Of a stretch of 8,109 nt of DNA, positions 6,695 through 8,109 are shown piece after piece (within the stretch, counting starts at the first letter, position 1; every line of letters starts with the position of its first letter). The stretch is from Armatimonadota bacterium (GTDB lineage: Bacteria; Armatimonadota; Hebobacteria; Hebobacterales; WVXJ01), in assembly GCA_011773575.1 (NCBI GenBank), contig WVXJ01000094.1, positions 1-8,109 on the forward strand, in the 5' to 3' direction. The notes beneath the pieces are model-generated. The model was not told the origin of the DNA. It ran no database searches and was given only the letters and a program-made list of their open reading frames with translations. Made by a program: the position numbers and the translations under genes.

Positions 6695-7576
6695 TTACCG
6701 CACCATTGTGCCGATGCCGACATCGGTGAAGAGTTCCATTAGCAGCGCATGAGATAGGCGGCCGTCAATGATATGGCAGCCTTCCACCCCGCCGGAGCGT
6801 GCCTCCAGACAAGCGCGGACTTTGGGAATCATCCCCGCGTCAATCTGCTTTGTAGATATCATTCGCTTTGCCTTGGAGGCGGAGAGTTCGGAAACAAGGC
6901 TGGAGGGATCGCTGCGGTCAGCCAATACTCCGGGTGCATCGGTGAGAAGAATCAGTTTCTCCGCTTTCAGCGCAACCGCGATACTGGCGGCGGCATGATC
7001 CGCATTGATATTGAAGGTCTCTCCTTTGGGGCCGACTCCGATAGGAGCGATTACGGGCAGATAGCCGGACGCGGCAAGGGTCTCCAAGACTTCCGGGTTG
7101 ACCTTTTCCACTTCACCAACATGCCCCAGATCAATCGCCTTCTTCGAGTGGGTCTTCGTCTGGCGGCTCCCGGCCTTCTTAGCCACCATCAAATCAGCGT
7201 CTTTGCCGGAGAGGCCGATTGCTCTTGCGCCCTGGTGACAGGCCTCGGTTACGATGGCCTGGTTAGTCTTTCCCACCAGCACCATCTCCGCGATTTCCGC
7301 GGTCTCCGCATCGGTAACGCGCAGGCCTTCTACGAAAGAGGCTTTCTTGCCCAGGCGATTCATCATCTCCGAAATCTCAGGGCCGCCGCCGTGAACCAAA
7401 ACCGGCTGTACGCCCACCAGGGTCAAAAGCACGATATCGGAGATCACATCCGCGCGCAGGTCCGCATCAACCATGGCCGCACCGCCATATTTGATGACAA
7501 TAGTAGAGCCGCGGAAACGGCGCAGATAGGGCAAAGCCTCAGTCAGAGTTTGCGCCCTCTGCTGCAAAGACTCCAT
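6695..7576 (-). CDS. argB: Acetylglutamate kinase, arginine-sensitive type
   Basis: Amino-acid-kinase-fold enzyme that phosphorylates N-acetylglutamate with ATP, the committed kinase step. From the ATG at 7576 it is 293 aa. Motifs numbered from there: IKYGG at 28-32 (Lys29), HGGGPEI at 62-68, GLRVTD at 84-89 (Arg86 binds acetylglutamate), GLSGKDA at 121-127, NINADHAAA from 179, and KQIDAGMIPK with Lys233. The helix MESLQQ...ALPYLRRF before the core, together with the FTDVGIGTM C-terminus, is the pattern of hexameric arginine-inhibited enzymes such as that of Pseudomonas aeruginosa, so feedback inhibition by arginine is inferred. The frame also opens at a TTG at 7606, adding ten residues. The ATG is preferred because most family members begin just before this helix. 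Neither start has a good Shine-Dalgarno. The upstream gene ends 38 bases before the ATG. Confidence 0.96.
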   Translation of the reverse strand: MESLQQRAQTLTEALPYLRRFRGSTIVIKYGGAAMVDADLRADVISDIVLLTLVGVQPVLVHGGGPEISEMMNRLGKKASFVEGLRVTDAETAEIAEMVLVGKTNQAIVTEACHQGARAIGLSGKDADLMVAKKAGSRQTKTHSKKAIDLGHVGEVEKVNPEVLETLAASGYLPVIAPIGVGPKGETFNINADHAAASIAVALKAEKLILLTDAPGVLADRSDPSSLVSELSASKAKRMISTKQIDAGMIPKVRACLEARSGGVEGCHIIDGRLSHALLMELFTDVGIGTMVR

Positions 7577-7614
7577 CTCAGTTTTCTTCGAAGTTGGTCT
7601 GCGCAAGGTTTTTT

Positions 7615-8109
7615 CTAGTCCTCAAGACTGCGTACCCACAAGAAGAGTGGCAAGAAAGCCCATGTCAACATTACACCACAGAAGGCAAGGGCGGGAAAGG
7701 CAAAACCTCTCGGCCAGTCGATCCATATTCGCGCTGCATATCCTATACATACGGCTAATATCAAGGGTAAAACTCCCAACAGGTTGTCTTTCATTGCTGG
7801 TGTTTGAGGAAGACCTTTCTCGGCCTGCTTCAAATTGAACTGCTGAACCATGCGCCGGAAGGCCGGTGAAAAGGTTGGAGCACTGAAAAAGTGGTTTCGT
7901 GTGAATTCCTGACGGAGCTTCCACAGCGGCCAGGACCTTTCGTGCATCCTAATCATGATAGGCAGGCAAGTCAGACCGGCTCCTGCTCCCAGGATGAACA
8001 CAATCAACGAGAACAGCAGCCACCTAAGGCCCCGTCCCTGTTCCCACTGGAAGACAAGTATGGAGGCTGCCAACATCAAAGGGAAAGAGCCACCGAGAAT
8101 TAATCCCCA
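7615..8109 (-). CDS. Membrane protein of unknown function, 5' end beyond the window
   Basis: The frame is open from the window edge (8109) to a TAG at 7615-7617, giving 164 visible residues. Possible internal starts are a TTG at 8079 and an ATG at 8076. However, the ten codons before them (WGLILGGSFP) continue a hydrophobic helix, so the true start is probably off the right edge. Four likely membrane helices are seen: the first at the edge, then LLFSLIVFILGAGAGL, LLGVLPLILAVCIGY, and FPALAFCGVMLTWAFLPLFL. A hydrophilic stretch with many basic residues separates the second and third; it contains MHERSWPLWKLRQEF and RRMVQQFNLKQAEKG and is probably cytoplasmic. I recognise no family or catalytic motif. 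The stop lies 38 bases before the argB ATG, so the gene probably belongs to the same transcript. That the gene is real is likely; function unknown. Confidence 0.7.
   Translation of the reverse strand, partial: WGLILGGSFPLMLAASILVFQWEQGRGLRWLLFSLIVFILGAGAGLTCLPIMIRMHERSWPLWKLRQEFTRNHFFSAPTFSPAFRRMVQQFNLKQAEKGLPQTPAMKDNLLGVLPLILAVCIGYAARIWIDWPRGFAFPALAFCGVMLTWAFLPLFLWVRSLED

Overview
All readable genes lie on the minus strand and run from right to left in one tightly packed block. No gap exceeds about 60 bases, which suggests a single long operon entered from outside the right edge. In transcription order the block is: a membrane protein cut off by the window edge, argB, a small FmdB-type zinc-ribbon gene, argD, a small three-helix membrane protein, argF, argG, argH and a CDF-family metal/proton antiporter. 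I found no rRNA, tRNA, CRISPR array or mobile element, and no convincing promoter or terminator. The operon promoter and terminator are probably outside the window.

The core is the later part of arginine biosynthesis. ArgB phosphorylates N-acetylglutamate and ArgD transaminates the semialdehyde to N-acetylornithine. ArgF carbamoylates ornithine to citrulline, ArgG condenses citrulline with aspartate, and ArgH releases arginine and fumarate. The steps made by argC and by argJ or argA/argE are not in this window and must be encoded elsewhere, possibly to the right. ArgB has the N-terminal helix that precedes the kinase core in arginine-inhibited hexameric enzymes, so end-product inhibition at this step is likely.

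Three genes are not arginine enzymes: the zinc-ribbon gene joined directly to argD, the small membrane protein between argD and argF, and the edge-truncated membrane protein before argB. A cation diffusion facilitator follows argH. Its metal-site residues can be traced and suggest Zn2+ specificity.

The sequence is moderately GC-rich, uses GAGG-type Shine-Dalgarno sites 6-8 bases before starts, and uses TAG, TGA and TAA as stops. This fits a bacterium. An argB-argD-argF-argG-argH order is known from delta-proteobacterial and related anaerobic lineages, but I cannot place the organism from the sequence alone.

The window is mostly ordinary metabolism. The points worth a second look are the small membrane gene, whose apparent start codon is ATA, an SAG in place of the usual SMG ornithine loop in ArgF, and the zinc-ribbon gene coupled to argD.
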